Translations under genes and position numbers: made by a program
Origin: Bicyclus anynana
Taxonomy: Eukaryota; Arthropoda; Insecta; Lepidoptera; Nymphalidae
DNA length: 64,000 nucleotides
Direction: 5' to 3'
Assembly (NCBI RefSeq): GCF_947172395.1
Contig: NC_069105.1
Span: forward strand, 8,267,971-8,331,970
Shown here: piece by piece, positions 11,093 to 22,166 of the stretch
Position numbering within the stretch: the stretch's first letter is position 1
How the letters are laid out: every line of letters starts with the position of its first letter
The notes under the pieces: generated by a model
The model's input: only the letters and a program-made list of their open reading frames with translations
Told to the model about the DNA's origin: nothing
Database searches by the model: none

Positions 11093-11201
11093 CTTTACTT
11101 ATCGATAATATGTCTTTCATTGTTACACCCTTCACTAGACGGCTCCATAAGACCCATAAGTGCAAGCGAGATAGATATAGAGAAATGATTTATGGCCCTA
11201 A

Positions 11202-11226
11202 GACTCAGTTGTTAACGCGCGTACTA
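11202..11226 (-). repeat. Right terminal inverted repeat
   Basis: 25 bp ending GCGCGTACTA, the partner of 9394-9418. It is followed immediately by the second TA of the target duplication. Confidence 0.9.
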
Positions 11227-11310
11227 TAGTTTGTGGGGAATGGAAATATTGGTCATATTAAAAAAAAAGATATGGCAAATATTCTTTAAAAAAAAAGTGT
11301 TTTAAGTCTA
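11227..11310 (+). repeat. SINE-3 fragment, right of the transposon
   Basis: Continues the SINE-3 sequence broken at 9393: GGGGAATGGAAATATTGGTC and a final AAAA-rich tail with GGCAAATATTCTTT, as in the copies at 30125 and 54834. Confidence 0.85.
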
Positions 11311-12297
11311 TATCTGTCTGGGTCTGTTATCTTGTGGCCACGTCGATTTTCTTTTTACAATCGAAAATTGAAAATTGTATGGAAATGACATACATGATCA
11401 ACAGGAGTGTCATTCCACTATTTTATACTCGTTTATAACAAATCTTATTAGAATTTGAATTTTATTTCTATGGGATGTTAAAAATAAAATGTCGATGTCA
11501 CATCGTTGTAACTTTACAGAATGCAGGGACAGGTCACGTGATCAATTTGTCGATCGGATATGTCATTTCCATAAATTTTGTTAGTTTTTGTAACGTTAGC
11601 GTTTGTAGAAAGACACTCGACGTACCCCATGGCTAGAGGATAGATGAGTACATAATTAAATGATACGATGTTTCCAATACAAGGATTGCTAAAATACAAG
11701 TTTTCTCATTAATTGTGTTTTTAATTAATTAAATGTGTTTGTAATTTTAAATTAACAGCTTTTCAGCAAATGCAATTGAATTGTAGGTATACATTTTTTT
11801 TTTATTTTAGCCTGTCTAGTTGTTAGTTCCTGCTAATCTACCAAAATTACTGAACCGGTTTTGACTGGACGTTTACCGACAGATAGCTGATTATATAAAG
11901 AGTAACACGGTATAATTAATTGCCGTATTCCTTTCTGAACAGGGACTTCAAGAGTGAAACTGGTTTTTTTGATAAAACCCCCATTACTAAACATTGAAAA
12001 CCAAAATGACTGTCGAAGTCTACAAATCCATACGAGATGTCACAAAGTTACCTTTTACTACCTTCGAGTAAGGATTGGAGCAATGGCAATCATAGCAATG
12101 TATAGGGAAGGCTTTACGGGTATTGTTATGGAGGTACAAGGCGTCAAGGTCCGCCGCTGAGGTCGTTCGACATCGCCTCGGCACGCGTCATACTAAACAT
12201 TAAACAATCTCGGGTTACGGCAGAGTGTTGTAGGGTGACAACACGTTTGGGTTACCTGGGTACAATCCGGTTGCGTATGCAAGGCTTTTAACTAAGG
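11311..12297. other. No supported gene
   Basis: AT-rich. A stretch at about 11820-11960 (ACTGAACCGGTTTTGACTGG and ACAGGGACTTCAAGAGTGAA) may be a very decayed Helitron body. Nothing else is recognised. Confidence 0.35.
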
Positions 12298-12480
12298 TTA
12301 TCTAATATTTCACCCATTTGGTTCCCGTTCCCGTAGGGATACAAGGACAAATTATAGCCTATAGCACTCAGGGATAGTGTAGCTTCCCTATAGTGAAAAT
12401 AATTGATTCAGTAGTTTCAGAGCCTATTCAATGCAAACAAACAAACAATTAAATCTTTCCTCTTAGTTAGTAAAATTCTC
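12298..12480 (-). mobile_element. Helitron group D copy, decayed
   Basis: Plus-strand order is CACCCATTTGGTTCCCGTTC, AATTATAGCCTATAGCACTC, GTAGTTTCAGAGCC and CAAACAAACAAACAATT, the reverse of the group D body. Neither end is intact. Confidence 0.6.
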
Positions 12481-13206
12481 GTTTTACAGTAAATAGTTGC
12501 TCTACTCCTCCGAACCGTCTTCACTGGTTTTGATGAATGTTTTCATATGTATATATAAGATAGATAGGTAGATCTGAGAATACGTTGTTTTTATAAGGCA
12601 AATCGTTTGCCGGGTCAGCTACTTTTAGTAGTACTTACTATTCGTATGCAAATTATACAAAATTCCAATATCGATTCGTACTAGGTTCACTGCATTTTTC
12701 AGTACATAGTAACTACATAGACCTACTCCTAGGTCATCCATACATTACGTCATCCTAATTTTCTTTTTAATTGTTTACTCTTTCCCTACCTAGTTACTGT
12801 CACTCACTATTAAAAGCGTGTTCATTCCCACATAATACACATAAATTTTACAATTATGTACATCTACATCTAGAGTTTTTGAGTTTTAGCAAAGTTAACA
12901 AATTCCAACACACAGTTCAAACTACACTGGCATCAGTATTTTTTTTTATTCCTATTTTTTTTCGTTTTTTAAGCCAAAAGCATGGTCTCCCTACAAATTT
13001 TATGGGTAACATAACGTCTGGAACAATGCGCACACGCCGAGGCCGCGCCGGGTCGAGGACGCAAACCCCGTCCTTCCCCCCTCGGAGTGGGGGGAGGAAC
13101 GGCCTCCCGACCCCCCTTCACTCGGCCGCATAACAATATTAACCCGGTACAATGGCTGACAAAGTTTTTAAAACAAGTACAGTCGTGCACAGAGCAAAAA
13201 CGTCAC
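12481..13206. other. No supported gene; GC-rich island at 13020-13130
   Basis: Most is AT-rich. The patch at 13020-13130 is strikingly GC-rich with C and G runs (CCCCCCTCGGAGTGGGGGG). It gives accidental open frames on both strands but has no family motif or splice-bounded frame that I can recognise. Confidence 0.4.
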
Positions 13207-13532
13207 CCTTTTTTTTATTCTTCACAAGTTAGCCCTTGACTACAATCTCACCAGATGGTAAGTGATGATGCAGTCTAAGATGGAAGCGGGCTAACTTGTA
13301 AGGAGGACGATTAAAATCCACACCCCTTTTGGTTTCTACACGGCATCGTACCGGAACGGTTAATCGCTTGGCGGTACGTCTTTGCCGGTAGGGTGGTAAC
13401 TAGCCACGGCCGAAGCCTCCCACCAGCCAGACCTGGACTAATTAAGAAAATCTCAATCTGCCCAGCCGGAGATCAAACCCAGGACCTCTGTTTTGTAAAT
13501 CCACCGCGCATACCACTGCGCCACGGAGGCCG
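13207..13532 (-). repeat. SINE-2, full length
   Basis: Complete copy on the minus strand: tRNA-like head ending at 13532 with box A GTGGCGCAGTGGTATGCGCG and a decayed box B (TTTGATC in the expected place), body CTTCGGCCGTGGCTAGTTAC, and an A-rich tail (T run from 13209). GTCACC at 13201-13208 and GTCACCTTTTT at 13531 look like the target duplication. Confidence 0.85.
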
Positions 13533-13841
13533 TCACCTTTTTGATGGCACGGGAAAATACCAATATGCTATGCCATCGCCATCATCTTAAACATCTTTGA
13601 GGTTTTATCTTCTAGATTTTATATATAGATACAGGTATAGAATACACATACCACTGATAGCTTAAAAGCTTGGATAGAAGCAGGCGTTACTTTGTGGAAG
13701 TTCATCATGAATAGGTATAATATAATGATTTATTTATTCGGCTAAAAGCCCGCATGGGTTCGTCGGCTTTTCGCGGAGGATAGCAAAATAAATAGATCAT
13801 TATTATATACCTAAAAAGCCTTCAGAACCCATGGTAGTCAT

Positions 13842-13920
13842 TACAAATAGTCAAACTTGACGTTTCAAAAGTGCTTATAAACGAAGCTTTATAAAAAAGA
13901 ATTTTGATTTTACTGAATCT
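13842..13920 (+). mobile_element. Non-LTR retrotransposon 3' end, family 1
   Basis: Reads AAATAGTCAAACTTGACGTT, TCAAAAGTGCTT and a tail like GAATTTTGATTTT. The same 3' end occurs at 14158, 18000, 40505, 54434, 55061, 59838 and 62478. No coding part is attached. Confidence 0.6.
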
Positions 13921-14157
13921 ATGAGACGACGTTGCATAAGTTAACTAAGTTTTTGAAATTTTAAGAAAGTCAGCTCGGTCGCCCACCTGACTTATTCACT
14001 ATTTCGGTCTTTATCAACCTATTAAAATAAACATCAAATCAATTGACGAAATGTCATTTACCTACTGTGTGATATCCACCAGTAAGCACCGGATGACATT
14101 TGTTACATAGAATCTCAATTTCGTATAAGTCAACTAGCATACATCAAAAAAGTCAAA

Positions 14158-14345
14158 AGTCAAAATTCATTTATTTCAAATAGGATTAGTTTACAAGCTC
14201 TTTCGAAACGTCAGGTAATAATATTAAACTTAAGATAATGGTGAAAATAATTCGAAAACTTAAAATTAAAGTTACGAGGGTTCCAAACGAGCCTTGGTCC
14301 GAGAAGAGCCCACAACAAACTCAGCCAGGTTTATCTTTTTTTAGT
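14158..14345 (-). mobile_element. Non-LTR retrotransposon 3' end, family 1, longer copy
   Basis: Plus-strand order is AAATTCATTTATTTCAAAT, TTTACAAGCTC, then TTCCAAACGAGCCTTGG and GAAGAGCCCACAACAAACTC. It shares this extended 3' region with 18000-18325 and 62478-62775. Confidence 0.65.
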
Positions 14346-15429
14346 TTATCACCATTTAACAATAGGTATATAAGTAGCCTGTCATGTAATACATTTCATT
14401 TCCAAGCAATTTTGTCGTTTACGTAATAGTTGACACTATAATACTTTTCTATAAGCTTACGTATAATAAAAATATAAATGAAAGATAGTGAATAGGCCAG
14501 CGTAGTGTAACAGTGACAGTTAAACAACTATCCTCATGTCACAATACAAGAAATGAATCAAAAGAATCCAGAGTAAACGCACCTTTGACCCCCACATTCA
14601 AACTGACACACGCACATGTAAATCATCACAAAAGTTAATCCACTATCCGAACAGTCGCTCAAAAATGTACACAACAATAAGATGAAAAGTGTTCACACGA
14701 TTCACACATTTAAATACCACACAATAAAGGCCATTTTGAAGTGATACAATTTCGTATTGTTACCTCAGAGCACGGAGGGATAAGATCGGAGGAATGGAAT
14801 GCCACTTTCATGATCATAAATTGTTGACAACTGACATGGCATTTGTTAAGTGACATTCCACGAAGGTTTTTTACCTTTAATCTAAAATTGGGTCTTATTT
14901 TGATGGGCCTCAGTTGGGATCCATCAAAATAATGGGAGATTACTTTCTTGTGTTGCGTATTACGACGAGGTTTTTTTCAAACAGGGTTATTGACACTATA
15001 AAACCTCAATAGTTCCACGGTTAAAGGTCATAGGTTTGATCCCCTAGCCGTTTAATTATTAAACAAAATCAACTGTTAATACATTAAATACATTATCTCA
15101 TTATGTATGAGTACATTATTGTCATACCCACTCCTAAAATAAGCTTTATAACCAAATCAGAGTTTTAGTTTTTTTTATCTCTTGTCAACTACATCGGGTT
15201 GACTCAGTAATATTACGAAATACCTGACCAGGCTAATTCACTAACTTTGACGTGTGTTAGTTGATATATACGAAATAGGGATTCTATGTAACAAATGTAA
15301 TCCGGTGTCTACTGAGAACCCTTCGTGGATATCAGTACAGTAGGTAGACATTTCTCATTTGATGTTTATTTTAATAGGTTGTTAATAAAAACCATATTGA
15401 TTGATTGGCCGATTGAGATTATCTTAATA
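14346..15429. other. No supported gene; weak tRNA-like SINE trace near 15000-15060
   Basis: At 15005-15055 AACCTCAATAGTTCCACGG and GGTTTGATCCCC look like boxes A and B of a decayed SINE-3 head; ACCCACTCCTAAAATAAGC follows at 15127. The rest is AT-rich and unrecognised. Confidence 0.35.
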
Positions 15430-15602
15430 CCAGGTCTGGCTGGTGGGAGACTTCGGCCGTGGCCAGTTACCGGCAAAAACGTACCGCCAAGATATTAAGC
15501 GTTCCGGTACGATGTCGTGTAGAAACCGAAAAGATTAGAATGCATCATCAGTTACCATCAGGTGAGATTTTAGTCAAGGTCTAACTTGTAAAGAAAAAAA
15601 AT
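15430..15602 (+). repeat. SINE-2 copy, 5' truncated
   Basis: Starts at CCAGGTCTGGCTGGTGGGAG and runs through GTTCCGGTACGATGTCGTG to an A-rich tail at about 15592-15601. It has an internal deletion of the GGATTTTCATCC block. Its tail abuts MITE-P. Confidence 0.8.
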
Positions 15603-15738
15603 CGCTTACATGTAACGCGAATTTCTAAGGAATCGAAACAGCGCCATCTAGTGGGACTACTGTTTCAATTCCATATAAAGTCGCGTTTATGTTTACGCGA
15701 TCGTCACCGTATGGAAAACATTGAAAATTCCCACTAGG
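15603..15738 (+). repeat. MITE-P copy 1 (palindromic element), left-truncated
   Basis: Left arm piece (CGCTTACATGTAACGCGAAT), centre AACAGCGCCATCTAGTGGG, right arm (CTGTTTCAATTCCATATAAA to CCCACTAGG). The arms are inverted copies of each other, as in the copies at 63348 and 63591. The outer part of the left arm is replaced by the SINE-2 tail. There is no coding capacity. Confidence 0.75.
15641..15654 (-). promoter_or_regulatory. CTCF-like motif in MITE-P
   Basis: The minus strand reads CCACTAGATGGCGC, which fits the published CTCF core consensus CCASYAGRKGGCRS at all 14 positions. That it binds CTCF in this animal is inference. Confidence 0.45.
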
Positions 15739-17112
15739 CACTCTGTAGAGTCAGCCACGCCAGTGAGGTCGTCTCTTTATAGAATATCTGTTCAAAAATG
15801 TAAATCCAATCAACGTAAAGCAGGTAATTTTAATTACCGCCGACTGTATGTCCATCAACAATGACAACCCCGTATCTAATCTATGCGTAACTCAGTAGCT
15901 GGCCCATTGTCCATGCGCGGGACAAAATGTCTTATGTGACCAAAACCTTTATGTACTTCGCTATAAGGGCGGTATTTGTATGTCATAACTACAGGATAAG
16001 AAGTTTGTAGTGTAAGAGGCTGTAGTAAAATTTTCTACGAATATAATTATTTTTTTTAATATGAAATATTTAAAAATTTAGTTTAAAGAATTGATAGGAT
16101 ACTTATCCTACCAATTCTATAAACTTTATTTTTTTTTAAATAAATTTATACGTAAAATAATTAACTTTTTTCATGTCATCTCCAAGGCAAAGAAGAATGG
16201 CGAATTACCTATTACCCAATCAGTTGAAAAAACACTTCACTATAACTTAAATTATATTCATGTACATTATATATATACAAAGAATAAAAAAAAAAAAAAA
16301 ACATAGTATACATGTAATATTACAGATTATCTGCTATTTCATGGCGAAGGAGGACGGAGAATATCACAATGGAGAATAGCATTCAATAAAAAATAATATA
16401 TACTTAGTTGAAAAAAAACACATGAATAAAAAATCTATTCATTATACTACGAGTATATACACTATTACCGATGAAACAAAGCGCCATTACATATCAATTT
16501 CGGCAGTTCATTCAAATCAAATCTGTCGTCCATTTTGTGACGTCACTTACACATTTGATGTACTAAACGTTCAACTTATTGTTAATTAATATTCTTATCA
16601 AACGCTCAATTTGTATGGGATTTATTATAGACGTCATGAAACAGTTGAAAAATAGACTGTCATGGCTGACAGGCGTTTTTGGTTGTATAGTCAAAAACAT
16701 ATTTAAAAACTTGTTTAAAAAAAATATTAAAAAAAAATCAGTTTAGTAGAACTATAATGAACTATTTAAGACCATTTAAAAATATGTTAGTATAGTTAGT
16801 ATGTTACATCCTACGGTGTCCTCTTAGACTATAACTTAACAAATAAACTGGCTCCTGGGCGGGTGACATTCCTTACTTATTTATAACTATGGGAGTGTCC
16901 CATAAATATAGCGTTTAAAAATAATAGTACTGGCAAACCATTTATAATCCGATTACGATGAGATTTAAATTAAGCCAAAAATATATACGATATTGGCTAG
17001 ACTTGACGTCACGACTAAGCATAAATAAAATTATGTTTTTTTTTCGTTTTAAAACGTCGCTTAGATTTATTTAGGATGGCGGTCTTTCGCGAATTCTTGC
17101 GGTAAACGCTAT
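15739..17112. other. No supported gene
   Basis: AT-rich with long A and T runs. GTCGTCCATTTTGTGACGTC at 16526-16545 recurs at 60811-60830, so part of this belongs to an unclassified dispersed repeat. Confidence 0.35.
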
Positions 17113-17373
17113 GTATATTAATATTATAAAGCTGAAGAGTTTTTTTGATTGAACGCGCTAATCTCAGGAACTACTGGGCCGATTTGATAAAATTCTTTCA
17201 GTGTTAGATAGTCCATTTATCTGACTGATTGACGCGATTTGGTTGAAATTTTGATGGTAATAGATTTCACTCTGGATTAACACATATACTTTTCATTTCG
17301 GAAAAATCCATGGTTCCCGTGGTATTTGTGATAAATTTAATTCCACGTGTACGAAGTCGCGGGCGTCCGCTAG
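17113..17373 (+). mobile_element. Chimeric Helitron: group A front, group B back
   Basis: The first 110 bp are group A (ATATTATAAAGCTGAAGAG, CTAATCTCAGGAACTACTGG). From about 17222 the sequence is group B (GATTTGGTTGAAATTTTGAT, AAAAATCCATGGTTCCCGTG) and ends with the group B hairpin and CTAG at 17370-17373. Confidence 0.75.
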
Positions 17374-17999
17374 TTAAAATTTAAGTAGGTATTAGAAATT
17401 ATAAAAAAAAATTATAATTAAATTTTCAATCAAGAATAAATAAAATTTAATTAAAATACCAGAATTGCTATGTAGTTGCGTTAAAAAACGGATGCATTTG
17501 CTATTGCGTAGCGACTACATCTCCATTATCTGTGGAAATGACGATGTGAAGATAGTAATTAATTACGTGGACACTATAAAACCCATTAAAACTTGAAATA
17601 CCAGTCACCTACGCATTCCATAAAAAACACATTAAATCCACACAGCTTATGGTAGTTAAAACGCTTCATGGTTCGTCTTTCAATCTATATCCGATTGCAC
17701 AGGAAAATAGGCTTTCCTGTGCATCTGTTGATATATTTAATTGTACATTATGTATTAAATACTAAAAAAGATAGTACCTATTCCTATGTACATAAAAACA
17801 TTTTACACAACACAAAAACAAACATTTTACATACACAAAAACAAAAAACAACAAAGGCAATTTTAAGATAAGAAGGTGTGATTGTAATAACATTAATGTC
17901 AGAAATAAATAAAAAATAAAATTGTTACACACCACACTAGATTACAAAAAATTGGTAATTCTTTTAAGGGCAATTACATGCGTTTTTATAACTACCACA
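17374..17999. other. No recognisable feature
   Basis: AT-rich with CAAAAACAAA-type low-complexity runs near 17810-17855. Confidence 0.35.
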
Positions 18000-18325
18000 T
18001 GAAGCCAATGTTCAAAGCTTTTAGGAAAGTCTTATTATACTGTTAATGAGTATATAAATTATAAAAAAGCTTGGTGTTAAACAGTATTATACGACTGTGT
18101 GCTTAGTTTTAAATAAATTTGTAAAATGGTGGTAAACAAACAAAACAAACCTTGGCTGAGTTTGTTGTGGGCTCTTCTCGAACCAAGGCGCGTTTGGAAC
18201 CCTCGTAACTTTAATTTTAAGTTTTCGACTATTATTACCACCATTAGATTAAATTAAATTATGACATAATCTTGACCTTTCAAAAGTGCCTAAGCCTAAT
18301 TGAAATAAATGAATTTTGAATTGTG
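18000..18325 (+). mobile_element. Non-LTR retrotransposon 3' end, family 1, long copy
   Basis: Reads AAGCTTGGTGTTAAACAGTA, AACCTTGGCTGAGTTTGTTG, TGGGCTCTTCTC, ACCCTCGTAACTTTAATTTT and a 3' end GAAATAAATGAATTTTGAAT. It is an inverted partner of 62478-62775. Confidence 0.65.
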
Positions 18326-19279
18326 AATTAAAAATATTTTGAGTTGAAAAAAGGGTTTAAGAATTTAAAATACTCAGCATATTAAAATACTTAAGCGTTC
18401 CCGTTGGTTATTGTCCACAATTACTTAAATATATCTTATTTGATTAATTGCGAACAACAAATGTACAGAACTGCTACTGTTGATAAATTATATGCTGCTG
18501 TAAGATTGTCCAATGTCCAGCTCCCTTAGTAAGACATCTGCAATCGTTTTACGAACGTCAAAATACCGTAACTTAACGTAACGTCGGTACTTCTGTTTAT
18601 CATAACATATGAAACAAAAACCAAAGACGCGGCAGAAAATTAAAAAAAAATATTTTGAGTTTTTTATTTTTTACTTTTTATACTTTTTTTTAAATTTTAA
18701 ACTTGAAATATTTTTTTAATAAAAAATATATTGAGTTATGAATTTTATTTTATATTTTTTTTAGTTATTTGTTATTAGGGTTTATTTATATTTTTTTTAT
18801 TAGCGTGTGTTCTTTTTTACTACCTTGTATACTTGGCTACTTGATAAACATTCCCTATATTTGATGATTATTATTATTATTTATGTACAAGCTTCCTCTA
18901 CAAGATAACCTAATGTTTTAGAAATAAGCCTAACTGTTGTGCGTATTTTGTGGTTTTAGCCAATTAAATTCATTCAATTTTATCATTTACTATTTCGATA
19001 CTCGTTTTAATCTATACGATTGCGGGACTGCATAACACAACTCGTACTAAAGAATACACATGTGAAAGGAAAAGAATCGGTCGGTTACTTAATTGACAGT
19101 TTTGGACTGTGATGGAGTTACAACAAAATTGGTGAGTATTTTGAGTTTACTGCGGGTACATGACATTTTTAACAGCATACAATTATTTTGCACGTCTGTT
19201 TTCTTCCGGTAGCATTTCTCTTGAACCGATTAACACTTCATGCTACAAAAATAAAAATGCAAAAAGTTTTTGCGCAAAG
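18326..19279. other. No recognisable feature
   Basis: Very AT-rich (TTTTTTATT-type runs at 18640-18800). No exon or repeat identified. Confidence 0.35.
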
Positions 19280-19415
19280 GATCAGCCTGGCTGTCCAGCG
19301 CGGAAATGCAGCCAGTATTCTTGCCACCATTCCACGTGGGCATGATTTGTATAGTTATTAGGATAAGTTAGCTTAAGTTCCCTATTGTATTCTTTCTCAA
19401 TAAAAAAAAAAAGCA
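19280..19415 (+). mobile_element. Non-LTR retrotransposon 3' end, family 2
   Basis: CAGCCTGGCTGTCCAGCGC, CCACCATTCCACGTGGGCAT and a run AATAAAAAAAAAA. One frame reads GNAASILATIPRGHDLY, resembling the end of a LINE polyprotein. It recurs at 52680-52812 with the same 3' end. Confidence 0.55.
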
Positions 19416-19429
19416 AAAAGTAATTGTTT

Positions 19430-19500
19430 TTTTTTTTGCTTATTAAGGAACATGCGTCAGTCGAGACGTCCTGGGTTCGAGTCAAATCTGGGATTTATTT
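19430..19500 (+). repeat. tRNA-like SINE fragment
   Basis: ATGCGTCAGTCGAGACGTCC followed by GGGTTCGAGTC, a box-B-like word, directly after the LINE tail. Too little remains to assign a family. Confidence 0.3.
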
Positions 19501-19547
19501 ATTATTTGATATTAGAAATATATTTTTTATTTCCATTATGGCAGTTC

Positions 19548-19781
19548 TCTACTATATAAAAATAAGTCGGGTTTTCCTTCCTGACGCTATAACTCCAGAA
19601 CGCATGAACCGATTTTCACGGTTTTGCATTCGTTGGAAAGGTCTCGGGCTCCGTGGGGTTTATAGCAAAGAAAATTCAGGAAAAAAAATTCAAATAGGGT
19701 AGGGGTAGGCTAGGGGTAGGGTAGAGGTAGTTGAAAGTTTACATTGAGTTTCACGCGGACGAAGTCGCGGGCGTCCGCTAG
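19548..19781 (+). mobile_element. Helitron-like element, group C
   Basis: Starts TCTACTATATAAAAATAAG and ends in the hairpin GGACGAAGTCGCGGGCGTCC plus CTAG (19778-19781). It contains a TAGGGG-type minisatellite at about 19695-19730, which also occurs in 63846-64000. Confidence 0.75.
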
Positions 19782-20074
19782 TAAATTATAGTATTTTCGT
19801 GACCTAGAAGTCGAACCGAGAACTTTACGATCCATAACAGGTTAAAAAGACATTCAAATAATAGAAAAATAATAGGGGTTGGTTGTGATCAATACAATCA
19901 TTTTAGTGTCTATGGTAACGGACAAAGAATTGCAAACCCTTGTATTGATCGATCGTTGCTATGGCATTCTTAGCTTAGCTTTCATATTTATTACTGAACT
20001 AATATGTATCAGGGCATGAATAAACATTATTAAAAAGTTAAGAATGCGTTGAATTTAGAAGCATCTCCAATTTT

Positions 20075-20261
20075 TCAAACTGTAAACGAAAACATCGTGA
20101 GGAAACCTGCATACCAGAGAATTTTCTTAATTCTCTGCGTGTGTGAAGTCTTCCAATCCGCATTGGGTCAGCGTGGTGGACTAAGGCCTAACTCCTCTCA
20201 TTCTGAGAGGAGACTGGTGCTCAACAGTAAGCCGAATATGGATTGTTAATGATGATGATTT
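20075..20261 (+). repeat. SINE-1 copy, 3' half
   Basis: AACATCGTGAGGAAACCTGC, CCAATCCGCATTGGGTCAGC and CTCATTCTGAGAGGAGAC, ending in TGATGATGATT. The tRNA-like head is missing. Confidence 0.8.
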
Positions 20262-21519
20262 ATTTTTCACGAGTAACACCGCAGGACGGAGTTAGTAGGC
20301 TAATAGAATAGTAATGAGTCATTAAAACAGTCTGTTTGCAGTTTGCAATGACTACCGAACTGTAGAGCAAGTAATAAATAAACAATTAACTTCAGAAATC
20401 TCAAACCATAAATTCCGCGTTGGCGCCACTGTGCTATGCGCACTTAACAGTACCCAAGTTCCTAGAACTAGGTTTAAGTCCCACATTATTAAATATGCCC
20501 ATATAAATAATTTGAATTTCTCCCAACTGTAAGATTCTTAAGCCGAGTGCAGGAATGCGTAAGAGGTCTTTGGAATTAGTACGAAAAATAAAACTTTTTC
20601 CTCCTTTTTTTGTATTTTTTACACGTGTGAGATTTGGCATGTCAACAAATAACTCAAAACTTCTAATCAAAATGTAAAATTAATACAAAAAAGTCCTTAA
20701 AAACCCAAATAAAATATGAATTTACAAAAACCTAATACCGGTTATTATTTTAAAATTAAATTTGCCCTTCCAATTTCCCTCTCTTAAAGTATTTTTTTCC
20801 AAATATTCTTTCGTAATTAATTTGCTGTATTTCATTATAATACAAAATTATATTCCAATTATCTAGATTTAGTACCTAGTTTTAGATTATTATTAATGAA
20901 TTAACAAGAGAGTTAGTCAGTTACTAAGACAAGACAAATAATTATTAAATACAAATACATATATATATATAAATTCATAGTGAGTGCATCAATGCATTAA
21001 ATAGTTATACACACATTCCAAAGACGTGAGGCAGACACACGTGGTGTAAACTGACTTGAGCTATGTACACACTATAGTGGGCTTTTGTGGAACACTTGCA
21101 GTCTTTGAATAAATACAAACATACTATGTATATAAATAAAAAAATATTTATTTTATAATCAAGACGTCTTAAAAAAAATTATTAATTAATAGTATAATTC
21201 AATTAATTTTAAATGTTTATACAAAGGCTAATTATTTAATTCATACAAAACAACTTAAGGGTTAAACGATATTAACTTAAGGGTTAATTGAATGTTAGCG
21301 ACCGTCCGCGTGAAATATAAAGTTAAACTATAAGTATAATAATCTTCCTCTTGCTTAACTCTATCTAATGATGTAAATCGCATTAAAATCGGTTGTGGAG
21401 TTTAGAACATCCATGCATACTTTCGTCAGCGACTTTGTTATATACTAAGTTAAGATTTAAAATTTAATTAGCCTAATAAAAAAATAATAATATTTGGCAT
21501 TTTGAATATTTACCCTATC
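20262..21519. other. No supported gene; tRNA-like trace at 20421-20485
   Basis: At 20421-20485 TGGCGCCACTGTGCTATGCG and GGTTTAAGTCCC look like decayed boxes A and B. A TATATATATA run lies at 20960-20972. The rest is AT-rich. Confidence 0.35.
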
Positions 21520-21632
21520 TTTTAAATATAACCAATTCCCATTTCCAACTAGTCGGAAAAAACTGTATTAGGAGTAGGTACGTTAATGATTCCAACCGCT
21601 TTACCGTTGAGCCATTGAGGCTCAAAATTAAA
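21520..21632 (-). repeat. SINE-3 copy, partial
   Basis: Plus-strand order TTCCAACTAGTCGGAAAAAA, TAGGAGTAGGTACG and TTTACCGTTGAGCCATTGAG, the complement of the SINE-3 body and head. The box-B region is deleted. Confidence 0.6.
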
Positions 21633-21666
21633 TTGAGTGTTTATTGAATAAAATTGACTTTGAATA

Positions 21667-22166
21667 GGGATGATGACAGTTTTTTAAATTGTATATAAAT
21701 TAAGAGTATACTAACAGTAAAGCAATTTTGTAAAAGGAACAGTGTATCTGCGATCATTACTTTCGGAGCTACAGGGATTTAAAGAGTCAGATTTGCGGCG
21801 CTGCCGCGGATCCCTGAAAAACGCCCCATACAAAATGGCTCGAAAAAATGACGTCATAGGCAATGTAATGATCGTTAGATTTGTATGCGCGTTCAAACAA
21901 AATTACTAATATCTTTGTTATTTGTGCGTTTATCTTTATAGTACATTTATTAAAAAATGTCACAATTTATGTAAGGAAGCTATAACTGTATGAATTTTCA
22001 TCTAACTACGATAAAATTTTTTTAATAGTTTTTGATATTTTATAATCTCATTTATTTTGCAAATATCCAGACAATCTTTGCTTTTTATGTATAAATTAGT
22101 TAACATTGACCCTATTTACCCGAATGTATCATAAAAATCAATATATTCAAACCTAGTCATCATCCC
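21667..22166 (+). mobile_element. MITE-G copy 1, complete, 500 bp
   Basis: Opens GGGATGATGACAG and closes CTAGTCATCATCCC, so the ends form an 11 bp inverted repeat GGGATGATGAC. The centre holds a GC-rich block TTGCGGCGCTGCCGCGGATC that is itself nearly palindromic. Other copies lie at 26680, 50157 and 53569. It has no coding capacity. I cannot name the superfamily because no consistent target duplication is visible. Confidence 0.75.

Larger units (their letters stand above)
9394..11226 (+). mobile_element. Complete IS630/Tc1/mariner-superfamily transposon, 1833 bp
   Basis: Both ends are visible. The left end TAGTATGCGCGTTATCATCT and the complement of the right end TAGTACGCGCGTTAACAACT agree at 22 of 25 positions. 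Each end is flanked by TA (9392-9393 and 11227-11228), the target duplication of this superfamily. The insertion is inside a SINE-3 copy: joining the flanks across one TA restores the sequence seen at 54834-55018. One uninterrupted transposase frame with TATA box and poly(A) signal fills the inside. Intact ends, intact frame and clear target duplication indicate a young, possibly active copy. Confidence 0.92.

Noticed and set aside
12969..13190. Arg/Pro-rich frame in the GC-rich island
   Set aside because: Open frames occur on both strands through the same GC-rich block. Composition alone explains them.
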